Assembly (NCBI GenBank): GCA_963815285.1
Contig: CAWFGB010000011.1
Location: 124,001-188,000, forward strand
Length of the DNA stretch: 64,000 bases
Source of the DNA: JACCSI01 sp963815285
Lineage (GTDB): Bacteria; Acidobacteriota; Vicinamibacteria; Vicinamibacterales; UBA2999
Direction: 5' to 3'
This document shows positions 16,986 to 29,799 of the stretch, piece after piece. Within the stretch, counting starts at the first letter, position 1. The number at the start of each line of letters is the position of its first letter. Under the pieces are notes generated by a model. The model saw only the letters and a list, made by a program, of their open reading frames with translations, made no database searches and was not told the DNA's origin. The translations under genes and the position numbers were made by a program.

Positions 16986-19452
16986 TCATTCGGTTCGCAA
17001 CGCGCGCAGCGGATCCACCCGCGTCGCCGCGCGCGCCGGCACGGCGTTCGCGACCAGCGCCACCGCGAGCAGAATCGCCGCGGCGATGCCAAACGCCAGC
17101 GGATCGGTCGCGCTCACACCGTAGAGCAGCGATTGCAGCAGCCGGCCGGCAAAGACCGCACCGATGCCGCCCATGACGATCCCGCCGAGTGCCAACCGCG
17201 CGCCCTGCGACAGAATCAGCCAGAGCACCTGACCCCGTGTGGCACCGATCGCCATCCGGATGCCGACCTCCCGCGTGCGCCGGCTCACCGAATAGGCGAC
17301 GACACCGTAAAGCCCGACGGTCGCGAGTACCTAGCGCCACGACACCAAACGCCCCGATCACCACGGCGCCGATCTCCGTTGGCGCCATGGTCGTCGCGGC
17401 AATCGCCGCCGCATCGACATCTTCCGTGAACACGACGTTCGGTTCGAGCGCCCACACCGCTTGGCGCAGCGCGGGCAACGAACCTGTGGCTGGCGTTGCC
17501 GTGCGCACAACAAGGCCGACGGCACGACTGGGCGAAGCCGGCAGATGCAGATACGGTTGCGGTGCTTCACCCACCGACCGCACCTTGTGATCGCGCGCGA
17601 TGCCGATCACCTCGTACGGCTCAGAACTGCGGCCCTCCGTGTGGAGGCGGCCGCCAACGGCGCTACCCTGAGGCCACAGTAGCCGCGCCATCGTCTCGTT
17701 GACCACAGCGACCCGGCGTTGCTCGGCGACGTCGCTGGCGGAGATCGCCCGGCCCTCGAGGATGGGGACGCCGACCGCTTCGAAATAGCCGGCGCCGATC
17801 GACACGACATCGACGCTCGTATCGTCGTCCGGGCCGGTGTGGTAGCTGGGCACGACAACGCCCGTAACGTTGATATCGGGCGCGAGCGGCAGCCGCGTGG
17901 CATAGGACACGGCAGTGACCGCAGGGAGGGCGCGGACCGTTTCGACCGCGCGATCGCGAAGGGCCGTGGCGCGTTCCACGTCGTAACCGTTCATCTGCAG
18001 GTTGAAGGACAGCGAGGCGATGACCTGCGGATCGAAACCGAGATCGACGTTGCGAGCAGTCACCAGCCCTCGGGCCAGCAGCGCGCCGCAGACGAGCAGC
18101 ATCAACGACATCGCCAGTTGCCCAACGACGAGGGCGTCGCGGATACCGAAGCGCGACCGGCGATCGCCCTCGACCTGATCCTTCAGCGCGGGTACCAGGT
18201 CCGGTCTCGAAGAGGACAGAGCGGGCAACAGCCCAAACACCGCGGCCGTCGCCAGCGAGATGAGCAGCGCATACGCCATCACCGTTGGATCGATCGTGAA
18301 CTCGAACGTGATCGGGATGGGGAGGATGTCGGTGCCGACTCCCATGAGCGCGCGTCCGGCCCACCACGCGATGCCAAGGCCGAGCGCGCCGCCCGTGCCG
18401 GCCAACACGAGCGCCTCGGCGAGCAGCTGCCGCACGAGCATGAGCCTGCTGGCCCCAATCGCCGTGCGAATTGCGAGCTCGCGCCGGCGTGCAGTGCCCC
18501 GAGCCAGCAGCAGATTTGCGACATTGGCACACGCGATGAGGAGCACGAGCCCGACCGCGGCGAGCAGGCCCGCACTCGCGGCCTTGACGTAGCCGTCGAG
18601 CATGGGATGGAACCGCACATCCGTCGCTGGCAGTACGCTGGGCCGCGTATCTTCGTTCGTCGCGGGGTACTCCTGCCGGAGTCGCGCAAAGATCGTGTCA
18701 ACCTGCGCGCGCGCCTCTTCGGTGGAGCGGCCGTGGGCGAGCCGCGCCTTGACGAACAGCCATCGCGTCCCTCGGCGATCCAGACGCGTCAACCCCGGAT
18801 TCTGATCCGACGACCACTGCACGCCGGAGAACACCAGGCTCTCCGACATCGTCACCGGGACCCAGAAATCACTGGGCAGGCCCGGCATCGTTCCGCGGAA
18901 TCCGTCCGGCGCGACGCCGATCACGGTGTATGCCACGCTCGAGATGGTGACGGGTTCACCGATGATGCGTTCGCGGCCGCCAAACTGCTGCCGCCACAGG
19001 CTGTGGCTCAGGACGATGACCGGGGCACCGCCCGCGGCCGTTGCTTCCTGTGGGAGAAACCCCCGACCGCTGCCGATGCGGACCCCCAGCAGGTCGAAGT
19101 AATTTGCCGTGACGGCCTCGCCCGTGACGAGCAACGGCCGATCGGCGACGGAGAGAATCCCCCGAACAAATGCATGGGCGGCGGCGCCCTGCAGTGCGTC
19201 GACGCCCTCGACGATATCGAGAAAGTCCGGATAGGACGTGGTCAGCTGCGGGAAGTCGCTGCTCGCGCTCGAGTAAATCTCCACGAGCCGGTCGGGCTCG
19301 GCCAGCGGGACCCCGCGAAAGAGCACCGCATTGACGACGGAAAACAGGGTGGTGTTGAGCCCGATGCCAATCGCCACGGACAGAACGGCGACGCTCGCCA
19401 GCGCCGGCTGCCTGACGAGCTGACGCACAGCCAACCTGAGATCACGGAGCAT
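16986..19452 (-). pseudogene. ADOP/MacB-type ABC permease, +1 frameshift near its 3' end
   Basis: From ATG 19452 (MLRDLRLAVRQL) the protein has the first membrane helix (VAVLSVAIGIGLNTTLFSVV), a MacB-type periplasmic domain, the middle membrane cluster (LIACANVANLLLARGTARRR), the second periplasmic domain and the start of the final membrane cluster. At about 17331 the frame changes. The conserved end (VGLYGVVAYSVSRRTREVG to VPARAATRVDPLRALRTE) continues in another frame to a stop at 16986. Removing one base within the GGTAC of the minus strand would restore a normal protein of about 820 residues. The unshifted frame would run to 16861 with an unrelated tail. It lacks the short N-terminal cytoplasmic domain of its upstream neighbour. 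It may be an intact gene with a sequence error or a recent pseudogene. Second permease of the PadR-ADOP-ADOP unit. Confidence 0.85.
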
Positions 19453-19568
19453 GATGTCGGATACGGCGGCAGATGGAGGAGGGTTCCTTCGCCCGCAGGG
19501 GGTCCGCAATCGGGCCCGCCGGCGTCAGGGCCATCCGCTCGAGCGCTGAACGCTGATCGCCGGGAGCT

Positions 19569-22211
19569 TCACTCCGCGCGCAGCGTGATCATCGGGTCCA
19601 CTGTCGTGGCCCGGCGCGTCGGAATCCACGCTGCGATGTGCGCCACGCTGGCAAGGATCAGCGCCGTTGCGGCCAACGTGAGGGGATCGCGCGGCGACAC
19701 TTCGTACAGCTGCGTCGCCACGACGCGGCCGAGGATAAGCGCCCCGATGACGCCAAGTCCAACGCCGACCGCGGTGAGAACCACGGTGCGTCCGAGCACG
19801 AGCCGGACGATGCTGCCGCGGGTTGCGCCGAGTGCCATGCGGACACCGACCTCGCGGGCGCGACGGCGGACGGTATACGCCAGCACGCTGTAGGTCCCGA
19901 GCGCCGCGAGTAACAATGCCAGCGCTGCCGCACACATCATCAGCAGCATCACGAACCGATCACGCTGAACGCTGGCGTTGATCATCGACTCGGCAGTGCG
20001 GATCTTCCACATCGGCTGATCCGGATCCACCGACCAGATCGCCTGCTGGACGCTTCGGGTCAGCGCGAGCGGGTCTCCCGCCGTTTTGAGCGCCACAGTA
20101 GCGAAGATGCCGGGCTGCTGCGACAGGCAGGCGTACATCTGCGGCCGTACCGGTTGCGACAGCAGGTTCGGGCGGGTGTCGCCAACCACGCCCACCACAG
20201 CGATATCACCGGGCACCGCCGTGACCCGCAGGCGCTTGCCCACCGCGCTGTCGCCCGGCCAGAAGCGCTCGGCCAGCAGGCGGTTGACGAGCACCACGAG
20301 CGGGCCGTCGACGTGATCGGTCATCGCGCATGTGCGGCCGTCGAGCAGGGGAATGCCCATGACGTCGAAATACCCGCTGGTGACCGCGTTGAACTGCGCT
20401 CGTGGCATTGCCTCCAGTGGGGGAGGAGCGTCCTCGGATCGCCAGAACGCCACGGTCGCGCCGTTGCCACTCTGCGGCACGGAACCGGCGATCGCCGCTC
20501 GCTGCACGCCCGGCACGGCCGACAGCCGCTCGATCACGCGCTGGTGGAATGCCATCTGTTCTGCCGGCTGCGCGTATTTGTTCCGCGGCAGCCGATACTC
20601 CAGCGTCAGTAGATTGGCAGGGTCGTAGCCGAGCTCCACGTTGACGAGCCGCGACAGGCTCTGGCTGAAGAGCCCCGCGCCAGCAAGGAGCACGAGCGAC
20701 AAGGCCAGTTCCGCGACGACGAGTGCTGCCCGCACGCGACTGGCGCCGGCGCTCTCGCTGCCGCGGCCGCTTTCGCTGAGCGACGCCCGCAGATCCGGTC
20801 GCGACAGGCGAAGGGCAGGAACCAGTCCGAACAGGATGCCGGTGGCCATCGACAACGCCGCTGTAAACGCGACCACGACGCCATCCGGACGCACGCGCGT
20901 GCCGCGAGGCAGATTGGGGAGCAGCGCGAGCATGCCATCGGTCAGCGCTCCGCCAAGGACCAGGCCGATCGCGCCGCCGCCGAGCGCCAACAACAGGCTC
21001 TCGATCAGCAGCTGACGCACGATACGCCCCCTGGATGCGCCGAGCGCGGCCCGCACGGCAATCTCGCGATGACGTGCGGAGGCACGGACGAGCAGAAGAT
21101 TGGCGATGTTGGCGCACGCGATCAGCAGGACGAAGCCGACGGCGCCCATCAGCAGCCGGAGGTTTCGGCTGACGGCCGCGACGCTCGATTCGTGCAGGCC
21201 TTGGAAGCGAGTGGTCCAGTTCGCGTTGGTCTCCGGATACGTCGTGGCGAGCGCGGCAGACGCCTGATCGAGTTCCGCTTGCGCCTGCAGGTACGAGATG
21301 TCCTGGGAAACGCGGCCAAACACCAGCCAGTTGCGGCTGCCGCGGCCGCGATCCTGAATAGGCAGCGAACTGTATGGCAGCCACACTTCGCTTTCGGCCA
21401 GCGGGAACTCGAAGCGCGGCGGCAGTATCCCGATCACCTCGTGCGGCTCGTTGTTGAGAGTGAGCGATCGACCCACGACCGACGGGTCGCTGCCGAACCG
21501 GGTTCGCCAGGCGTCGTAGTCCAGCACCGCGGTTTTGGCGGCACCGCGGGCGTCCTCGCCGGGCGCGAAGCCGCGACCCATGATCGGCTGCACGCCCAGC
21601 ATCGTAAAGAAATCCGCGGTCACGAACCCCGCGCGCAGTCGATCCGGTTCAGCGACGCCGGTCAGATTCGCCGTCTGCGTGCCCATCAGGCTCAGGCCGG
21701 TGATGTGGTGCAGCGTCGCGCGCAAGTCCTCATAATCGGGAACGGACAAGAGTTGGTCGGCGCCGGTGCGATCGACCATCGACAGCATCACGACACGATC
21801 GGGATCTTCGTACGGCAACGGCCGCAGCATGACGGCATTCACCACGGTGAAGATCGCCGAGTTGGCGCCGATGGCCAGGACCACCGTGATCGAAATCACG
21901 ACCGAGAGCGCGCGCTGTTGGCGCAAGGCGCGAACGGCATGACGAACATCGTCGACGAGGAGCGACACCGTGGAGTGTCCTCGGGCGTGGTGAACGCGAA
22001 GGGGGAGACGGCGCCGGCAATTCACGCGCTCTGCAAGACCGCCGAGTAACGTGTCAAGTGCGATGCGGCACCAGAACATTGCCAGCCGGCGGCGCGACAG
22101 CCCGGCCGTGCGGCGGCGATAAATATCGCCAAAGAGCTCTTCGAGGTCGCGTCCGAAGCGCTCGCGAAACGCCCATGGGTAGGCGCGCAGGAGCAGGCGG
22201 TACCAGTTCAC
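19569..22211 (-). CDS. ADOP/MacB-type ABC transporter permease
   Basis: 880 residues, full length for the family. An N-terminal cytoplasmic helical region of about 85 residues (NWYRLLLRAYPWAFRERFGRD) precedes the first membrane helix (VVISITVVLAIGANSAIFTV). Then come a MacB-like periplasmic domain, a membrane cluster (LLIACANIANLLLVRASARHR and LGASRGRIVRQLLIE), a second periplasmic domain and the last three helices ending IPTRRATTVDPMITLRAE. Such permeases carry two FtsX-like halves and work with a separate ATPase, not present here. They are common in Acidobacteria and are thought to move envelope substrates or toxic compounds; the substrate is unknown. The start overlaps the PadR stop by four bases (ATGA), so they are translationally coupled. 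Confidence 0.93.
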   Translation of the reverse strand: MNWYRLLLRAYPWAFRERFGRDLEELFGDIYRRRTAGLSRRRLAMFWCRIALDTLLGGLAERVNCRRRLPLRVHHARGHSTVSLLVDDVRHAVRALRQQRALSVVISITVVLAIGANSAIFTVVNAVMLRPLPYEDPDRVVMLSMVDRTGADQLLSVPDYEDLRATLHHITGLSLMGTQTANLTGVAEPDRLRAGFVTADFFTMLGVQPIMGRGFAPGEDARGAAKTAVLDYDAWRTRFGSDPSVVGRSLTLNNEPHEVIGILPPRFEFPLAESEVWLPYSSLPIQDRGRGSRNWLVFGRVSQDISYLQAQAELDQASAALATTYPETNANWTTRFQGLHESSVAAVSRNLRLLMGAVGFVLLIACANIANLLLVRASARHREIAVRAALGASRGRIVRQLLIESLLLALGGGAIGLVLGGALTDGMLALLPNLPRGTRVRPDGVVVAFTAALSMATGILFGLVPALRLSRPDLRASLSESGRGSESAGASRVRAALVVAELALSLVLLAGAGLFSQSLSRLVNVELGYDPANLLTLEYRLPRNKYAQPAEQMAFHQRVIERLSAVPGVQRAAIAGSVPQSGNGATVAFWRSEDAPPPLEAMPRAQFNAVTSGYFDVMGIPLLDGRTCAMTDHVDGPLVVLVNRLLAERFWPGDSAVGKRLRVTAVPGDIAVVGVVGDTRPNLLSQPVRPQMYACLSQQPGIFATVALKTAGDPLALTRSVQQAIWSVDPDQPMWKIRTAESMINASVQRDRFVMLLMMCAAALALLLAALGTYSVLAYTVRRRAREVGVRMALGATRGSIVRLVLGRTVVLTAVGVGLGVIGALILGRVVATQLYEVSPRDPLTLAATALILASVAHIAAWIPTRRATTVDPMITLRAE

Positions 22212-22576
22212 GATCGTCCCTGACTACGGGCAACCAGCCGCGCGCGTAATTCGCTGGCGAGGGCCTCCAATCGCGACGCTTCGGCGAGCGCCACCTGCCG
22301 CCCGAATTTCGTGATTCGGTAGTACCGCCGCCGCTCGTCGTCCTTGCCAGGCACCGGCCGGCGGTCCGATTCCTCGATCAGCCCTTCGTCGAGCATGAAC
22401 TTGAGGTGACGATACAGGTTGCCTGGCTCGAGTTGGAGGCGGGCAGCCGACCGCTCACCGATGTCCTGCACGATGGCGTAGCCGTGCCGTTCCCCGTCCG
22501 CCAGCGAGAGCAGCACGTGAAAGACGACGGGACGGAGCGGCAGCAGATCCTCGGCGGCGCGGTTGAGAGCGGTCAT
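22208..22576 (-). CDS. PadR-family transcriptional regulator
   Basis: 122 residues. The N-terminal winged helix is visible in LRPVVFHVLLSLADGERHGYA and LEPGNLYRHLKFMLDEGLIEE, followed by the wing (RRRYYRITKFGRQVALAEASR) and a C-terminal helix for dimerisation. It is the first gene of a minus-strand unit with two ADOP permeases and overlaps the first by four bases. It probably represses the unit in response to a small ligand or stress; the inducer is unknown. Confidence 0.93.
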   Translation of the reverse strand: MTALNRAAEDLLPLRPVVFHVLLSLADGERHGYAIVQDIGERSAARLQLEPGNLYRHLKFMLDEGLIEESDRRPVPGKDDERRRYYRITKFGRQVALAEASRLEALASELRARLVARSQGRS

Positions 22577-22579
22577 ATC

Positions 22580-22600
22580 TGATTGATGTAACTATAATCA
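22580..22600. promoter_or_regulatory. Weak dyad upstream of PadR, possible operator
   Basis: TGATT (22580-22584) and AATCA (22596-22600) frame an AT-rich 21-base dyad beginning four bases before the PadR ATG. Symmetry is partial. The surrounding run (22601-22606, A-rich) is the only AT-rich stretch nearby and probably contains the promoter of this unit. Confidence 0.3.
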
Positions 22601-22635
22601 AAAAAATCACACAGTCAAGCGGGCACAATACCCGG

Positions 22636-24178
22636 GTGAACCGCGCCGCTGCCTTTCCCGTCGCCGGCCGGCCCATCCCGCTCGAGTCCGATCCCGACAT
22701 CGTCGCCGGATATCTCGAGGACGCGGGCCACTACCCTGGCGGGCGCGCCGCCGCGCTCGCACGGCCACGCGTCGTCGATGAAGTGGCGTGGATCGTACCG
22801 ACAGGCTGCGACGGTACTGCCTGTCGGCGCTCAGTCGTCCCTGACCGGCGGCGCCACGCCCGCCGGCGACGTGGTGCTCAGCACAGAACGGCTGACGGAT
22901 CTGCGCATCACCGACGACCGCGTGATTGCCGGCGCGGGCGTGACGCTGGGCGCGCTGCAGGACGCGCTCAGCACCCGTGGCGCGTGGTTCCCGCCGGTGC
23001 CCACCTATCTTGGCGCCACAGTCGGCGGCGCCATTGCCACCAACGCCGCCGGGGCCGCGACCTTCAAGTACGGTGCGGTGCGCCGCTGGGTGCAAGGACT
23101 CACAATTGTGCTCGCCAGCGGGGAAGTGCTGCGCCTCGCGCGTGGTGATGTGCAGGCGACGGGCCGTGAGTTCGTGCTGGCCACGGCGGCGGGGGAACGC
23201 CTGATCAACGTTCCGGCGATTGACATGCCGGTGGTGCCGAAATGTTCCGCCGGCTATTTCGCTGCTCCGGAGATGGATCTGATCGATCTGTTCGTCGGAT
23301 CCGAAGGCACGCTCGGGGTGATCGTGGAAGCCGAACTCCAACATCGCCCGCGGCCTGCGGGGGTGTGCTGGCTGTTCATCGCGCTCGAGACCGAAGAGGC
23401 GGCGATTGCCCTCACGGCTGACCTCCGTGACGAGTCGTCGCTCGATGTCACGGCCATCGAGCACATCGATCGGCGGTCGATCGACGTGCTCAGAGAGGAC
23501 GCGGCGGATCGACGGCTCGCGATTGACATTCCCCGAAACGCGCACGTCCTGCTCCTCGTGCAGATCGAACTCTCGCCGGACGAGGCCGTGCACGGGCTCT
23601 CTGATGCGCGCCTCGAGGGCCTGACCGTTGTGCTGGACAAGTACGACATCAGCGAATCCGCGGAGATCGTGCTGCCATCAGATCGGCGGCGCGCGGCGGC
23701 GTTGGTGGAACTGCGGGAGGCGGTGCCGGCTGGCGTCAACCGCCGGGTCGCGGCCGCACACGCCGCCGATTCCCGGGTGCACAAGACCGCGGCTGACATG
23801 GTGGTCCCCTTCACACACTTTGCCGCGATGATGCGTGCGTGTCGTGATCTCGCGAACCAGTTGGACCTCGACCTCGCCGTCTGGGGTCACATTTCGGACG
23901 GCAACGTCCACCCCAACGTTCTCCCGCGCAATTACGACGACGTCGAGCGCGGTCGCGAGCTCATCCTGGAGCTGGCGCGCCAAGTAATTGCCATGGGCGG
24001 TTCCCCGCTCGCTGAACATGGTGTCGGACGTAATCCCGTTAAACAGCGTCTGCTCGAGATGCTCTATGGCCCAGCAGGTATCGATGAGATGCGCCGTGTC
24101 AAGCTCGGCTTCGATCCCGATTGGAAACTTGGACCTGGTTTGCTTTTTGAATTGAAGACCTTCCGCCATGCTGTCTGA
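22636..24178 (+). pseudogene. FAD-binding oxidoreductase (GlcD/D-lactate dehydrogenase type), frameshifted
   Basis: The N-terminal part (AGRPIPLESDPDIVAGYLEDA to RPRVVDEVAWIV) lies in one frame. From about 22799 the conserved PCMH FAD-binding domain continues in another (ATVLPVGAQSSLTGGATPAGD, then YLGATVGGAIATNAAGAATFK and LFVGSEGTLGVIVEAELQ). Removing one C from GTACC would join VAWIV to RQAATVLPVGAQ, as expected for the family. The C-terminal cap domain is complete (AVWGHISDGNVHPNVLP, GGSPLAEHGVGRNPVKQR). Such enzymes oxidise 2-hydroxy acids to 2-oxo acids. If the shift is real, an internal ATG at 22778 would make a protein lacking the first part of the FAD fold. It overlaps otsB by 11 bases. 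Confidence 0.82.
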
Positions 24179-24950
24179 CGTTCAACGTACCCTTGCCGAC
24201 CGGCCGAAGGGCTCGCGGGTGCTGTTTCTCTCCGATTACGACGGAACGCTCGCTGATTTCAACCCCGACCCGACGATTCCGCGGCCGTCTCCACGTACTG
24301 CCGAGCTGCTCTCGAAGCTTGCGTGCCGCACCGATCTGTCGCTCGGCATCGTCAGCGGCCGCCGGATCTCGGATCTTCGCACGCGCACGCAGCTGCCCAG
24401 CCGCGTCTATCTCGCCGGGCTGCATGGCATGGAGATCGAGGTCGGCTCACGGCGCTGGCAGCATCCCGACCTCGACAATGCGCGGCAGTATGTGCGGACG
24501 TTGTACGAGCGGCTCGACGATGTTCGAGGCGTCATGCCGGGTCTGGTGCTCGAGGACAAGCACGCGTCGGTCGCGGTGCACGTCCGCGCCGTCGCTCCCG
24601 AACTGCGCGCTGGGGCGATCGCACGTGCCGACCGTTGTGCCGAGCCTTGGCTCACCGCCGGCAAGCTACGGCGACTGACCGGCAGTCACGTCGTTGAATA
24701 TCTGCCGAACATCGCCGCGCACAAAGGTGAGGCCACCCGGTGGATCATCAAGGACGTGGAAAGGCGCTGCGCCCAGCCGACATGGACTATCTTCCTCGGT
24801 GATGACGTGACCGACGAGGACGCTTTCAAGGTCATCAGGCGGGGGATTGGCGTCCTTGTCGGCTCGCGCGAGACTCGGGCCACGCATCGCATTACGGATA
24901 CCGGCGAAGTCGAGGCTCTCCTCGACTGGCTGCTGGTGTCGGCCACCTAG
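24168..24950 (+). CDS. otsB: Trehalose-6-phosphate phosphatase
   Basis: 260 residues, a HAD-superfamily phosphatase of the OtsB type. Motif I is FLSDYDGTLADF (Asp23 nucleophile, Asp25 acid/base), motif II SLGIVSGRRISDL, and the substrate-cap region YLAGLHGMEIEV. Motif III lysine is in AHKGEATRWI and motif IV is IFLGDDVTDEDAF. It removes phosphate from trehalose-6-phosphate to give trehalose in the cytoplasm. Its ATG lies inside the last codons of the preceding oxidoreductase, and otsA follows after eight bases, so otsB-otsA form an operon in the order phosphatase-synthase. Confidence 0.95.
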   Translation: MLSDVQRTLADRPKGSRVLFLSDYDGTLADFNPDPTIPRPSPRTAELLSKLACRTDLSLGIVSGRRISDLRTRTQLPSRVYLAGLHGMEIEVGSRRWQHPDLDNARQYVRTLYERLDDVRGVMPGLVLEDKHASVAVHVRAVAPELRAGAIARADRCAEPWLTAGKLRRLTGSHVVEYLPNIAAHKGEATRWIIKDVERRCAQPTWTIFLGDDVTDEDAFKVIRRGIGVLVGSRETRATHRITDTGEVEALLDWLLVSAT

Positions 24951-24958
24951 GCCACGAG

Positions 24959-26473
24959 ATGACCTCCCACGAGATGCTCGCGTCGCTTGGCGATCTGCTT
25001 CGTACCACCCATCTCGTGGTGGTCGGCAACCGCGAGCCCTACGTTCATGTACGGCGGGTCGCCGAGCCTCCCTGGTGGCGCCGCATGATTGGCGCCAAGC
25101 CGGCGGAGGAAGTGACGTGGATCCGGCCGGCGAGCGGGGTGGTGACCGCGCTCGATCCGGTCATGCGCGCGTGTGGCGGTACGTGGGTCGCTCACGGCAG
25201 TGGCGACGCCGACGTCGAAGTCTCCGATGCCAATGGCCGTGTCCGCGTGCCGCCCGACCGCCCGTCGTACACGTTGCGGCGCGTGTGGCTGACGCACGAA
25301 GAAGAGGACGGCTACTATTACGGCGCCTGCAACAACGCGATCTGGCCGCTCTGCCACATCGCCTACGCGCGGCCTGAGTTCAACGAACGCGACTGGGAAG
25401 CGTATAACAAGGTCAACCGGCGATTCGCGGAAACGGTGCTCGACGAGATCGGATCGCGGCCGGCGATGGTGTTCATTCAGGATTATCACTTCGCGCTGCT
25501 GCCTCGTTTCATCAAGGACGCGCGGCCCGATGTGGTGGTGTGCCAGTTCTGGCACATCCCCTGGCCGAATCCGGAAACGTTCCGCGTGTGTCCCTGGGCG
25601 GAGCAGATTCTTCACGGGCTGCTCGGCAACGATTTGCTGTCCTTCCACATCCAGTTCCACTGCAACAACTTCCTCGAAACGGTCGACCGGACGCTCGAGG
25701 CCCGCGTCGACCACGAGCGCTTCGCGGTTGTGCGAGGGGGACACCCGACGGCCGTCAGGCCGTTTGCGATCAGCATCGATCCCGCTCTGTGGGACACACC
25801 GCCGCGGCTCGATCGGCCGGCGGAGGAGCGCGGGGTGCGAGACTCGCTGGGTATACGCGACGAGCGGATCGTGTTCGGCGTCGATCGACTGGATTACACC
25901 AAAGGCATTCCCGATCGCATTCGCGCCTTCGAGCGGTTGCTGGGGCGGCATCCGGAATGGCAAGAGAGGGCCGTGTTCGTGCAGGTCGGGGCGCCGAGCC
26001 GCAATCAGCTGGCGCGCTACCAGACGCTCAGCCAGGAGGTGGACGCGATCGTGGCGGAGGTCAACCGCCGCTACCGAACGGACCACTGGCAGCCGATCGT
26101 GTACCTGCACGAACACCGGGAGCCAGCGCAGATTGCCGCTTTCTATCGCGCCGCCTCCGTCTGCGTGGTGTCGTCACTGCACGACGGGATGAACCTGGTC
26201 GCCAAGGAGTTCATCGCGTCGCGCGGTGACGAGCGGGGGGTCCTCGTGCTTTCGAGTTTCACCGGCGCCGCCCGCGAACTGCACGAGGCGGTGCTCGTCA
26301 ACCCGTTTGCGATCGACGACTTCGGCGACGCGCTGCACACCGCGCTGTCGATGCCCGACGATCAGCAGGAACGGCGCATGCGCGCGCTGCGCACGCGCGT
26401 CCAGAACCACACGGTCTTCGACTGGGCCGCCGGCATCCTGCGCGCCGCCGGCGGCATGCCGGTTGCGACCTAG
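24959..26473 (+). CDS. otsA: Trehalose-6-phosphate synthase (GT20)
   Basis: 504 residues, GT20 fold with two Rossmann domains. Signatures are VVVGNREPYVH, RPASGVVTALDPVM, VFIQDYHFALLPRF, CQFWHIPWPNPETF and LLSFHIQFHCNNFLETV. The donor-site residues lie in VFGVDRLDYTKGIPDRI, SLHDGMNLVAKEFI and LSSFTGAARELHEAVLVNP. It makes trehalose-6-phosphate from glucose-6-phosphate and an NDP-glucose donor. ATG 24959 is used; an ATG five codons on is equally placed. It is co-directional with otsB and convergent with the treS/maltokinase gene 20 bases downstream, which uses the trehalose product. Confidence 0.95.
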   Translation: MTSHEMLASLGDLLRTTHLVVVGNREPYVHVRRVAEPPWWRRMIGAKPAEEVTWIRPASGVVTALDPVMRACGGTWVAHGSGDADVEVSDANGRVRVPPDRPSYTLRRVWLTHEEEDGYYYGACNNAIWPLCHIAYARPEFNERDWEAYNKVNRRFAETVLDEIGSRPAMVFIQDYHFALLPRFIKDARPDVVVCQFWHIPWPNPETFRVCPWAEQILHGLLGNDLLSFHIQFHCNNFLETVDRTLEARVDHERFAVVRGGHPTAVRPFAISIDPALWDTPPRLDRPAEERGVRDSLGIRDERIVFGVDRLDYTKGIPDRIRAFERLLGRHPEWQERAVFVQVGAPSRNQLARYQTLSQEVDAIVAEVNRRYRTDHWQPIVYLHEHREPAQIAAFYRAASVCVVSSLHDGMNLVAKEFIASRGDERGVLVLSSFTGAARELHEAVLVNPFAIDDFGDALHTALSMPDDQQERRMRALRTRVQNHTVFDWAAGILRAAGGMPVAT

Positions 26474-26493
26474 TCAGCCAAATTTGTGGCGTG

Positions 26494-29796
<3,303 letters not shown>

Positions 29797-29799
29797 CGG

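Noticed and set aside
17719..19893. 724-codon plus-strand open frame opposite the ADOP permease
   Set aside because: Composition is Arg/Asp/His/Glu-rich with no domain, and the opposite strand carries clear membrane helices and MacB-type domains. Shadow frame in high-GC DNA.
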